From: Eurosta solidaginis
Taxonomy: Eukaryota; Arthropoda; Insecta; Diptera; Tephritidae
Assembly (NCBI RefSeq): GCF_040869045.1
Contig: NC_090319.1
Coordinates: 56,144,779-56,208,778 of the forward strand
Direction: 5' to 3'
Length of the DNA stretch: 64,000 nucleotides
Shown one piece after another: positions 22,633 to 34,331 of this stretch. The notes under the pieces were generated by a model. It had not been told where the DNA came from and did no database searches. It saw nothing but the letters and a program-made list of their open reading frames with translations. The translations under genes and the position numbers were made by a program. Every line of letters begins with the position of its first letter. The first letter of the stretch is position 1.

Positions 22633-24223
22633 TATACTCAGCTGAGCAGAGCTCACAGAGTATATTAACTTTATTCGCATAACGGTAATCCGTAACGGCA
22701 TAAACAAATCGAGATAGATATAGGCTTCCATATATCAAAATGATCTGGGTGAAAAAAGAAATTCATTTAGCCATGCCCGTCCGTCCGTCCGTCTGTAAAC
22801 ACGATAACTTGAGAAAATTTTGAGATATCTTGATGAATTTTGGTATGTAGGTTCCTGGGCACTCATCTCAGATCGCTATTTAAAATGAACGAAATCGGAC
22901 TACAACCACGCTCACTTTTTCGATATCGAAAATTTCGAAAAACCGAAAAAGTGCGATAATTCATTACCAAAGACGGATAAAGCGATGTAACTTGGTGGTA
23001 CGTTGACCTTATGACGCAAAATAGAAAATTAGTAAATATTTTAACAATGGGCGTGGCACCGCCCACTTTTAAAAGAAGGTAATTTAAAAGTTTTGCAAGC
23101 TGTAATTTGCCAGTCGTTGAAGATATGATGATGAAATTTGGCACGCACGTTACTCCTATTACTATATGTGTGTTAAATAAAAATTATCAAAATCAGATGA
23201 CGAACACGCCAACTTTTAAAAAAATTTTTTTGAAGTCAAATTTTAACAAAAAATTTAAAATCTTTACAGTATATAAGTAAATTATGCCAACATTCAACTC
23301 CAGTAATGATATGGTGCAACAAAATACAAAAATAAAAGAAAATTTCAAAATGGGCGTGGCTCCGCCCTTTTTCAATTTAATTCGTCTAGAATACTTTTAA
23401 GGCCATAAGTCGAACAAAAATTTACCAATCTTTGTGAAATTTGGTAGGTGCATAGACTATGACGACGATAACTTGAGCAAAAATCGATATATCTTTACTA
23501 AACTTAGTTCACGTACTTATATGAACTCACTTTATTTTGGTATTAAAAATGGGCGAAATCCGACTATGACCACGCCCACTTTTTCGATATCGAAAATTTC
23601 GAAAAATGAAAAAATGCCATAATTCTATACCAAATACGAAAAAAGGGATGAAACATGGTGATTGGGTTGGTTTATTGACGCAAAATATAACTTTAGAAAA
23701 AACTTTGTAAAATGGGTGTGACACCTACCATATTAAGTAGAAGAAAATGAAAATTTCTGCAGGGCGAAATCAAAAACCCTTGGAATCTTGGCAGGAATAC
23801 TGTTCGTGGTATTACATATATAAATAAATTAGCGGTACGCGACAGAAGATGTTCTGGGTCACCCTGGTCCACATTTTGGTCGATATCTCGAAAACGCCTT
23901 CACATTTACAACTAAGGGCTACTCCCTTTTAAAACCCTCATTAATACCTTTATTTTGATACCCATATCGTACAACACACAGTCTATAGTCACCCCCGGTC
24001 CACCTTTATGGCGATATCATGAAATCGCGTCCACCTATAGAACTATGGCGCACTCCCCTTTAAAATACTCTTTAATACCTTCCATTTGAAACCCATGTCA
24101 TACAAACACATTCCAGGGTTACAGTAGGTTCATTTTGGTGATTTTCCCTTATTTTGTGTCCAAAGCTCTCAGCTGAGTATGTAATGTTCGGTTACACCCG
24201 AACTTAGCTCTCCTTACTTGTTT
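22633..24223 (+). mobile_element. DINE-like family 1 (copy C, full length)
   Basis: TATACTCAGCTGAGCAGAGC start, ACGGTAATCCGTAACGG block, CCGTCCGTCCGTCTG run, GGGCGTGGCACCGCCC palindrome, one to two 130-bp monomers (23990-24120), terminal hairpin and CCTTACTTGTTT. One of the best end-to-end copies in the window. Confidence 0.75.
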
Positions 24224-24467
24224 ACATCTATAGACGTTTACGCTTAAACTTTATATGGACTGCTAAGTGTCAAACTTTATCTACTCTTCTGAAATTGCCG
24301 CGCATAAAATTAGTACTACTAAATATCAATACGCTTTATACTCAGATTCAACTGAAATATGTGTCTATGTTTCACCTCTACACTAATTCTATGTATCACC
24401 TCTGATTTACTAGGGGTGTGAACACTGTGATAAAATGCGAACTTTGATTTATATAAAACAAATTGAG

Positions 24468-24600
24468 TCCTTTCCCCGTGTTTTACATAATTTGGCACTA
24501 AAGCTATATGATTAAGCGGCGCCATATATCTTGAAATAGTCTTCATCATTGGTAGTGTCCAAACTAAGCAAATTATCTGGCTCAAATTATCTCGCACAAA
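24468..24600 (+). repeat. Fragment of the 21521 repeat family
   Basis: Matches 21521-21645 over most of its length with about one difference in six. No coding content. Confidence 0.55.
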
Positions 24601-24865
24601 TTATCTGGCTCAATGTCCGAACTAAAAATTAGAAATTCGTTGTGTGTCCAAATTAAAAATAGGAACCTAAAGAAATTATCTAATTAATTAACTTTATTTG
24701 AGTTTTTTAGCTTTTACGAATGTTATATATGTATATTCCATTAAAACAAAGGCTAAAAAATTTAATTTTATAGAAAAATTGAATGTACATATACAATGTA
24801 CATCAAGATAATTCGATATAAAACTTTGAAAAAAAATACAAAAAACCATTCATTGTATTATTTTT

Positions 24866-26190
24866 ATATACTCTGTTAGCTCTGCTTTGTTCGCATAACG
24901 GCAATCCGTAACGGCATAAACTAATCGAGATAGATATAGACTTCTATATATCAAAATGATCTGGGCGAAAAAAGAAATTTAGCCATGTCCGTCCGTCCGT
25001 AAACACGATAACCTGAGTAAATTTTGAGGTATCTTGATGAAATTTGGTACGTGGGTTCCTGGGCGCTCATCTCAGATCGCTATTTAAAATGAACGAAATC
25101 GGATCGGAACCATGCCCACTTTTTCGATATCGAAAATTTGGAAAAACAGAAAAAGTGCGATAATTCATTACCAAAGACGGATAAAGCGATGAAACTTGGT
25201 AGGTGGGTTGACCTTATGACGCAGAATAAAAAATTTTCGATATCGAAAATTACGAAAAATGAAAAAAAAAAAATGCCATAATTCTATATCAAATATGAAA
25301 AAAAAGGGATGAAACATGGTAATTGGATTGGTTTATTGACGCAAAATATAACTTTAGAAAAAACTTTGTAAAATTGGTGTGACACCTACCATATCAAGTA
25401 GAAGAAAATGAAAAAGTTCTGCAGGGCGAAATCAAAAGCCCTTGGAATCTTGGCAGGAATACTGTTCGTGGTATTACATATATAAATAAATTAGCGGTAC
25501 CCAACAGATGATGTTCTGGGTCACCCTGGTCCACATTTTGGTCGATATCTCGAAAACGCCTTCACATATACAACTAAGGGCTACTCCCTTTTAAAACCCT
25601 CATTAATACCTTTAATTTGATACCCATATCGTACAACACACATTCTAGAGTCACCCCTGGTCCACCTTTATGGCGATATCTCGAAAAGGCGTCCACCTAT
25701 AGAACTAAGGCCCACTGCGTTTTAAATAATCATTAACACCTTTCGTTTGATACCCATATCGTACAAACACATTCTAGAGTCACCTCTGGTCCACCTTTAT
25801 GGCGATATCTCGAAAAGGCGTCCACCTATAGAACTAAGGCCCACTCCCTTTTAAAATACTCATTAGCACCTTTCATTTGATACACATATCGTACAAAGAG
25901 ATCCTAGAGTCACCCCTGGTCCACCTTTATGGCGATACCTCGAAAAGGCGGCCACCTATAGAACTAAGGCCCACTCCCTTTTAAAATACTCATTAACACC
26001 TTTCATTTGATACCCATCTCGTACAAACACATTCTAGAGTCACCCCTGGTCCACCTTAAAATACTCATTAACACCTTTCATTTGATACCCATATCGTACA
26101 AACACATTCTAGAGTCACCCCTGGTCCACCTTTATGGCGATATCCCTAAATGGCGTCCATCTATAGAACTATGGCGCACTCCCCTTTAAA
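24866..26190 (+). mobile_element. DINE-like family 1 (copy D), monomer array, 3' end missing
   Basis: Head at TATATACTCTGTTAGCTCTG, an internal deletion near 25225, then about five 130-bp monomers (25620-26160; CCTGGTCCACCTTTATGGCG repeated). It stops inside a monomer without the terminal hairpin. Confidence 0.75.
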
Positions 26191-26965
26191 ATCTATATAT
26201 TAATACGCTAACAAAATTTCCATACAATCAATTGACAGGCTGTTTCGCATACTTAGCATACGTAAAATCATATAAAAGTTATATGAAGCGAATCGTATTG
26301 ATCAGCCGCAGTGCATAGGCCTATTTTTGTTAACAAATATTACTCTATTTGTTTATAATTAATAGAACAAGTTTTTTGTAAATTCGAAAATCTGTGCAAC
26401 TATCGAAATTGCCATCTGTAGGACGCATTATGTTCACAAACCCCCCTGAGTACATAGCTCCAAATTCTCAATTGTCGCGTTGCTCAAATGGTTCATCTCT
26501 ACATATGTATATATTTGTACACGCCAAACGGTGAAAGAACTACTGCTTCGCTCATTTTCTGTTGAAATAAAATATTGTTTCCTATTGTTGTCAATTACCT
26601 ATATTGGTCAGTACCAAAATCCTTAAAAAATTGTTCTAAAATAATTGCTAGCGCACAAAAAAACTTTAAAGAGAAGTAATAACTTACCCGGCCTATTTTT
26701 TTGGACAAATTTTATTTACACGTAAAAACATAGGTCTTTATTTAACATATTCTTTGTTTTTCATTTTAGGTGCTTTTTTTGTTTTTGTTTCTTTTTCTTT
26801 CTAATTTATTCTGCTTTGTTATATCTTAGTATTATATCGTTCACAGACGATATTTTATGGTAGATATGGTCATATATGTTCATCTCCATTTCATGAATAT
26901 GAATGTTTACAAATTTAATACAAATTAATTACGTACATAAATCTCAAAGGGAATCCCAACATTAA
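26191..26965. other. Non-genic interval
   Basis: No ORF of note and no repeat I can match elsewhere in the window. Possibly original unique sequence. Confidence 0.45.
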
Positions 26966-28130
26966 GGATAACGGTTGGTTGTACAGGTATAAAGGAATCG
27001 AGATAGATATAGATTTCCATATATCAAAATTATCAGTATCGAAAAAAAATTTGATTGAGCCATGTCCGTCCGTCCGTCTGTCCGTTAACACGATAACTTG
27101 AGGAAATTTTGAGGTATCTTAATGAAATTTGGTATGCAGGTTCCTGGGCACTCATCTCAGATCGCTATTTAAAATGAACGATATCGGACTGTAACCACGC
27201 CCACTTTTCCGATATCGAAAATTTCGAAAAATCGAAAAAGTGCGATAATTCATTACCAAAGACGGATAAAGCGATGAAACTTGGTAGGAGAGTTGAACTT
27301 ATGACGAAGAATAGAAAATTAGTGAAATTTTGGACAATGGGCGTGGCACCGCCCACTTTTAAAAGAAGGTAATTTAGAAGTTTTTCAAGCTGTAATTTGG
27401 CAGCCGTTGAAGATATCATGATGAAATTTGGAAGGAGCGTTACTCCTATTGCTATATATATGTTCACTAAAAATTAGCAAAATCGGAGAACGACCACGCC
27501 CACTTAAAAACAAAATTTTTTTTAAATTCAAATTTAAAAAGAAGTTAATATCTTTACAGTATATAAGTAAATTATGTCAACATTCAACTCCAATAATGAT
27601 ATGGTGCAACAAAATACAAAAATAAAAGGAAATTTCAAAATTTGCGTGGCTCCGCCCTCTTTCATTTAATTTGTCTAGGATACTCTTAATGCCATAAGTC
27701 GAACAAAAATTTACCAATCCTTGTGAAATTTGGTATGGGCTTAGATTCTAGGACGGTAAATGTTTTCTGTGAAAAAGGGCGAAATCGGTTCAAGCCACGC
27801 CCAGTTTTTATACACAGTCGGCCGTCTGTCCTTCCGCTCGGCCGTTAACACGATAGCTTGAGCAAAAATCGATATATCTTTACTAAACTCAGTTCACGTA
27901 CTTATATGAACTCAGTTTGTATTGGTATAAAAAATGGCCGAAATCCGACTATGACCACGCCCAGTTTTTCGAAATCGAAAATTACGAAAAATTAAAAAAA
28001 TGTCATAATTCTATACCAAATACGAAAAAAGGGATGAAATATGGTAATTGGATTGGTTTATTGACGCAAAATATAACTATAGAAAAAAACTTTATAAAAT
28101 GGGTGTGATGATAGGTCCATATTAAGTAGA
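26966..28130 (+). mobile_element. DINE-like family 1 (copy E), both ends missing
   Basis: Begins within the head (GGATAACGGTTGGTTGTACA) and runs through the GGGCGTGGC boxes to 'CCATATTAAGTAGAAAC'. There a family-2 terminus takes over. Confidence 0.75.
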
Positions 28131-28308
28131 AACAAGTAAGGACGGGACTGTCTTCGGCTATGCCGAAGACTTCATACCTTTCATGAATGGGGCTGAACAA
28201 TAATCTTATCCCGTTCGTAATCTCCGAAAAATCGGATGTATAAGATAAGAAATATCTAGTGAACAGATCTACATACCTAAACGATTTTTAAGATAAATAT
28301 AAAATAAA
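28131..28308 (-). mobile_element. DINE-like family 2 terminus
   Basis: ACAAGTAAGGACGGGACTGT, then the perfect hairpin CTTCGGCTATGCCGAAG, then CTTCATACCTTTCATGAA. A second copy is at 38029-38175. The first 11 bases equal those of family 1. Confidence 0.6.
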
Positions 28309-31300
28309 CAAGTAAGGAAGGTTAAGTTCGGGTGTAACCGAACATTACATACTCAGTTGAGAGCTATGGTGACAACATAAGGGAAAATAACCATGTAGGA
28401 AAATGAACCGAGGGAAACCCTGGAATGTGTTTGTATGACATGTGTATCAAATGAAAGGCATTAAAGAGTATTTTATGAGGGAGTGGCCATAGTTCTATAG
28501 GTGGACGCCATTTAGGGATATAGCCATAAAGGTGGATCAGGGTTGACTCTAGAATGCGTTTGTACGATATGGGTATCAAATGATAGGTATTAATGAGTAT
28601 TTTAAAAGGGCGTGGACCTAGGTTCTATAGATGGACGCCTTTTCGAGATATCGCCGTAAAGATGGACCAGGGGTAACTCCAGAATGCGTTTGTACGATAT
28701 GGGTATCAAATGAAAGGTGTTAATGAGCATTTTAAAAGGGAGTAATCCTTAGTTCCATAGGTGGACGCCGTTTCGAGATATCGCCATAAAGGTGGACCAG
28801 GGGTGACCCTAGAATTTGTTTGTGCAATATGGGTATCAAACGAAAGGAGCTAATGAGTATTTTAAGAGGGAGTGGGCCTTAGTTCTATAGGTGGACGCAT
28901 TTTCGAGGTATCGCAATAAAGGTGGACCAGGGGTGACTCTAGACTTTGTTTGTACGATATGGGTATCAAATGAAAGGTGTTAATGAGTATTTTTAAAAGG
29001 GAGTGGGCCTTCGTTTTATAGGTGTTCGCCTTTTCGAGATATCACCATAAAGGTGGACCAGGGGTGACTTTAGAATTTGTTTGTATGATATGGGTATCAA
29101 ATGAAAGGTGTTAATGATTATTTTAAAAGGGCGTGGGGCTTAGTTCTATAGGTGGACCCCTTTTCGAGATATCGCCATAAAGGTGGACCAGGGGTGACTC
29201 TAGAATTCGTTTGTGCAATATGGGTATCGAACGAAAGGAGTTAATGAGTATTTTAAGAGGGAGTGGGCCTTAGTTCTATAGGTGGACGCCGTTTCGAGAT
29301 ATCGCCATAAAGGTGGGCCAGGGGTGACTCTAGAATTCGTTTTGCAATATGGGTATCAAACGAAAGGAGTTAATGAGTATTTTAAGAGGGAGTGGGCCTT
29401 AGTTCTATAGGTGGACGCATTTTCGAGGTATCGCAATAAAGGTGGACCAGGGGTGACTCTAGACTTTGTTTGCACGATATGGGTATCAAATGAAAGGTGT
29501 TAATGAGTATTTTTAAAAGGGAGTGGGCCTTCGTTTTATAGGTGTTCGCCTTTTCGAGATATCGCCATAAAGGTGGACCAGGGGTGACTTTAGAATTTGT
29601 TTGTATGATATGGGTATCAAATGAAAGGTGTTAATGATTATTTTAAAAGGGCGTGGGGCTTAGTTCTATAGGTGGCCCCCTTTTCGAGATATCGCCATAA
29701 AGGTGGGCCAGGGGTGACTCTAGAATTCGTTTGTGCAATATGGGTATCAAACGAAAGGAGTTAATGAGTATTTTAAGAGGGAGTGGGCCTTTCTGGACCA
29801 GGGGTGACTCTAGACTTTGTTTGTACGATATGGGTATCAAATGAAAGGTGTTAATGAGTATTTTTAAAAGGGAGTGGGCCTTCGTTCTATAGGTGTTCGC
29901 CTTTTCGAAATATCGCCATAAAGGTGGACCAGGGGTGACTCTAGAATGAGTTTGTACGATATGGGTATCAAATTAAAGGTATTAATGAGAGTTTTAAAAG
30001 GGAGTGGTGGAAGTTGTATATGTGAAGGCGTTTTCCAGATATCGACCAAAATGTTGACCAGGGTGACCCAGAACATCATCTGTTGGATACCGCTAATTTA
30101 TTTATATATGTAATACCTGCCAAGATTTTAAGGGTTTTTTATTTCGCCCTGCAGAACTTTTTCATTTTCTTCTACTTAATATGGTAGGTGTCACAACCAT
30201 TTTATAAAGTTTTTTCTAAAGTTATATTTCGCGTCAATAAAACAATACAATTACCTTACCATATTTCATCCCTTTTTTCGTATTTGGTATAGAATTATGG
30301 CATTTTTTTCATTTTTCGTAATTTTCGATATCGAAGAAGTGGGCGTGGTCATAGTCGGATTTCGTTCATTTTTCATACCAAGATAAAGTGAGTTCAGATA
30401 AGTACGTGAACTGAGTTTAGTAAAGATATATCGATTTTTGCTCAAGTTATCCTGTTAACGGCCATGCGGAAGGACAGACGGACGACCGTGTATAAAAACT
30501 GGGCGTGACATCAACCGATTTCGTCCATTTTCACAGAAAACAGTTAACGCCATAAAATCTATGCCCCTACCAAATTTCAAAAGGATTGGTAAATTTTTGT
30601 TCGACTTATGGCGTTAAAAGTATCCTAGACAAATTAAATGAAAAAGGGCGGAGCCATGCCCATTTTTAAATTTTCTTTTATTTTTGTATTTTGTTGCACC
30701 ATATCATTACTGGAGTTGAATCTTGACATAATTTACTTATATACTGTAAAGATATTAAATTTTTTGTTAAAATTTTACTTTAAAAAAAAATTTTTTTTAA
30801 AAGTGGGCGTGGTCCTTCTCCGATTTTGCTAATTTTTATTAAGCGTATATATAGTAATAAGAGTAACGTTCCTGCCAAATTTCATCATGATATCTTCAAC
30901 GACTGCCAAATTACAGCTTGCAAAAGTTTTAAATTACCTTCTTTTAAAAGTGGGCGGTGCCACGCCCATTGTCCAAAATTTTACTAATTTTCTATTTTGC
31001 GTCATAAGTTCAACTGATCTACCAAGTTTCGTCGCTTTATCGGTCTTTTGTAATGAATTATCGCACTTTTTCGGTTTTTCGAAATTTTCGATATCGAAAA
31101 AGTGGGCGTGGTTATAGTCCGATATTGTTCATTTTAAATAGCGATCTGAGATGAGTGCTCAGGAACCTACATACCAAATTTCATCAAGATACCTCAAAAT
31201 TTACTCAAGTTATCGTGTTAACGGACGGACGGACGGACGGACGGACATGGCTCAATCAAATTTTTTTTCGATCCTGATTATTTTGATATATGGAAGTCTA

Positions 31301-31393
31301 TATCTATCTCGATTCCTTTATATATGTACAACCAACCGTTATCCAATCAAACTTAATATACTCTGTGAGCTCTGCTCAACTGAGTATAAAAAT
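28309..31393 (-). mobile_element. DINE-like family 1 (copy F), expanded array
   Basis: Complete on the minus strand: ACAAGTAAGGAAGGTTAAGT end at 28311, and the head ..AGCTCTGCTCAACTGAGTATA at 31393. The body is normal, but the 130-bp monomer has expanded to 13 copies (28428-29990), nearly doubling the element. Confidence 0.8.
28428..29990 (-). repeat. 130-bp minisatellite, 13 monomers, 4-monomer higher-order unit
   Basis: The landmark 'GTACGATATGGGTATCAAA' or a variant falls at about 28428, 28558, 28688, 28818, 28948, 29079, 29209, 29339, 29468, 29599, 29729, 29819 and 29950. Monomer types by landmark (GACTTTG, GAATTTG+ATGATAT, GAATTCG+GCAATAT, and its variant) recur as a ~520-bp block: 28948-29467 and 29468 onward. 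The short step at 29729-29819 is a deletion. Confidence 0.9.
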
Positions 31394-33118
31394 AGGTAGG
31401 TACTTTGTGAGAGGATGCAAAGCTTCACGTTTTTTGTGACCTGCATGTAAAAAGTATGACTACGAATCACGTATTTCAAAAATATATGACGTAAACGTAA
31501 CTATTTGATGAAATTTAATGAATTTTGAAGCTTCTAGCCGTAAAAAAGGGGCAAAAATGAAAGTTTATATGAAGTATATAATATATATACCACCGATCTC
31601 TATGATTTTTCAGACAACAATATATGCTATATACGTAAGCATTTTGTGAAATTTGAAGCTTCTAGCTGTTAAAACGGGGTAGAAATTGCGCAAAGTTTCT
31701 TATCTGAACAATCGGTTGTATGAGATATATACTATGTATACCACCGATCTCTATGATTTTTTCAGACATCAATATATGCTATACACGTAAGCATTTGGTA
31801 AAATTTGAAGCTTATAGCTGTTAAAATGGGGTAGAAATTGCGAAAAGTTTCTTATCTGAACAATCGGTTGTATGAGATATATACTATATATACAACCGAT
31901 CTCTATGATTTTTTCAGACAACAATATATGCTATATACGTAAGCAATCGGTGAAATTTGAAGCTTATAGCTGTTAAAATGGGGTAGAAATTGCGAAAAGT
32001 TTCTTATCTGAATGTATGAGATATATACTATATATACAACCGATCGCTATGATTTTTTCAGACAACAATATATGCTATATACGTAAGCAATCGGTGAAAT
32101 TTGAAGCTTATAGCTGTTAAAATGGGGTAGAAATTGCGAAAAGTTTCTTATCTGAACAATCGGTTGTATGAGATATATACTATATATACAACCGATCTCT
32201 ATGATTTTTTCAGACAACAATATATGCTATATACGCAAGCAATCGGTGAAATTTGAAGCTTATAGCTGTTAAAATGGGGTAGAAATTGCGAAAATTTTCT
32301 TATCTGAACAATCGGTTGTATGAGATATATACTATATATACAACCGATCTCTATGATTTTTTCAGACAACAATATATGCTATATACGTAAGTACTCGATG
32401 AAATTTGAAGCTTCTAGCTGTTAAAATGGGGCTAAAATTTGCGAATATATATATATATATATATACTATATATATATACTATATATATATACTATATATA
32501 TATACTATATATATATACTATATATACCACCATATATATACTATATATACCACCGATCTTTATGATTTTTTCAGACAACAATATATGCTATATACGTAAG
32601 CATTCGTTGAAATTTGAAGCCTCTAGCTCTTAAAATAGGGCAGTAATTACGAAAAGTTCCTTATCTGAACAATCGGTTGTGGGGGATATATACTATATAT
32701 ACGACCAATCTCATCAATTTTTTCAGGCAACAATATGTGCATTATACGAAAGTATATGGTGAATTTTGAAGCTTCAATCTGCTAAATTGGGTAAGATATT
32801 ACAAAAATCCTCTTTTTCTGAAAAATCGGTTGTATGGAGGATATATGCTATAGTGGTCCGATCCGGTCGGTTCCGACAAATGTCTAATCGGACACCCAAA
32901 TACACCCGCTCACCAAATGTTATCAAGATATCTCAAAAATTGAGGGACTAGTTTGCATACAAACAGACAGACGGACAGATGGACATGGCTAAATCAACTC
33001 AGCTCTTCAACCTGATTATTTCGGTATACTTAATGGTGGGTCTATCTATTTTCCTTTAAGGACTTACAATTTTCGGTTTCGTGACGAAATTAATATACCA
33101 TTTCATTTTCATGAAAGG
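31394..33118 (-). mobile_element. DINE-like family 2, expanded 151-bp array
   Basis: Inverted relative to the copy at 12430. From right to left: TTCATGAAAGGTATAAAAAT end, ACAGACAGACGGACAG run, GGTCCGATCCGGTCGGTTCC block, then about seven 151-bp monomers (CAACAATATATGCTATATAC.. at 31617, 31770, 31921, 32064, 32217, 32368, 32577). Confidence 0.7.
32444..32548 (+). repeat. TATA/TATAC microsatellite inside the 151-bp array
   Basis: (AT)n followed by a ~15-bp period ACTATATATATAT unit repeated about five times. It lengthens one monomer step from 151 to about 209 bp. Its Tyr/Ile-rich frames are not genes. Confidence 0.9.
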
Positions 33119-33822
33119 TATAAAAATGAAAAAGTTCTGCAGGGCGAAATCAAAAGCCCTTGAAATCTTGGCAGGAATACTGTTCGTGGTATTACATATA
33201 TAAATAAATTAGCGGTACCCGACAGATGATCTTCTGTGTCACCCTGTTCCACATTTTGGTCGATATCTCGAAAACGCCTTCACATATACAACTACCACCA
33301 CTCCCTTTTAAAATCCTCATTAATACCTATAATTTGATACCCATATCGTACAAAGACATTATAGAGTCACAAAGGCGTCCAACTATAGAACCAAGGCCCA
33401 CTCCCTTTTAAAATACTCATTATCACCTTTCATTTGATACCCATATTGTACAAGCAAATTCTAGAGTCACCCCTGGTCCACCTTTATGGCGATATCCCTA
33501 AATGGCGTCCACCTATAGAATTGGTTCTCCCTTTTAAAATACTCATTAACACATTTCATTTGATACCCATATTGTACAAACAAATTCTAGAGTCACCCCT
33601 GGTCCACCTTTATGGCGATATCGCTAAATGGCGTCCACCTATAGAACTATCGCCCACTCCCTCTTAAAATACTCTAATACCTTCCATTTGATACCCATGT
33701 CATAAAAACGCATTACCCTAGGTTCATTTTCCTACATGGTGATTTTCCCTTATTTTGTCTCCATAGCTCTCAACTGAGTATGTAATATTCGGTTACACCC
33801 GAACTTAGCCTTCCTTACTTGT
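33119..33822 (+). mobile_element. DINE-like family 1, 3' part (copy H)
   Basis: Starts inside the element at GAAAAAGTTCTGCAGGGCGA, holds about three 130-bp monomers, and ends at GGTTACACCCGAAC and CCTTACTTGTTT. It is directly head-to-head with family-2 copy G. Confidence 0.75.
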
Positions 33823-33870
33823 TTAGTTTTTTCCTTTTTTTACCTTTTACTTCTTTCCATTTTTGCCCGT

Positions 33871-34131
33871 TTTTATACTCAGTGGAACAGAGCTCACAGA
33901 GTATATTAACTTTGTGTTCGCAAAACGGTAATCCGTAATGGCATAAACTAATCGAGATAGATATAGACTTCAATATATCAAAATGATCTGGGCGAAAAAA
34001 GAATTTCATTTAGCCATGTCCGTCCGTTCGTCCGTAAACACCACAACTTGAGTAAATTTTGAGTATCTTAATGAAATTTGGTATGTAAGTTCCTGGGCAC
34101 TCCTTTCAGAGCGCTATCTAAAATGAACGAA
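33871..34131 (+). mobile_element. DINE-like family 1 head fragment (copy I)
   Basis: TATACTCAGTGGAACAGAGC to the start of the body (AAAATGAACGA), then cut off at a run of 13 G (34132-34144). Only ~48 bp of T-rich linker separate it from the end of copy H. Confidence 0.75.
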
Positions 34132-34331
34132 GGGGGGGGGGGGGATTCCCCGCGATTTAGAGGTACTAATACATTTTTTTTAATTCAGGAGAGTCTTTAG
34201 TTGTTCCATGTGCAAATTTTAAGCCGAATTTCAAAAACAATGAATATTGATAATGATTCTTGGCCTGAGGAGACAATAAAAACATGAAACAAAAATGTAT
34301 GTTTATATGAATCCGAAATCGTAAAGTTTTC

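Noticed and set aside
32405..32633. Tyr/Ile-rich frames
   Set aside because: Pure TATA/TATAC microsatellite translation.
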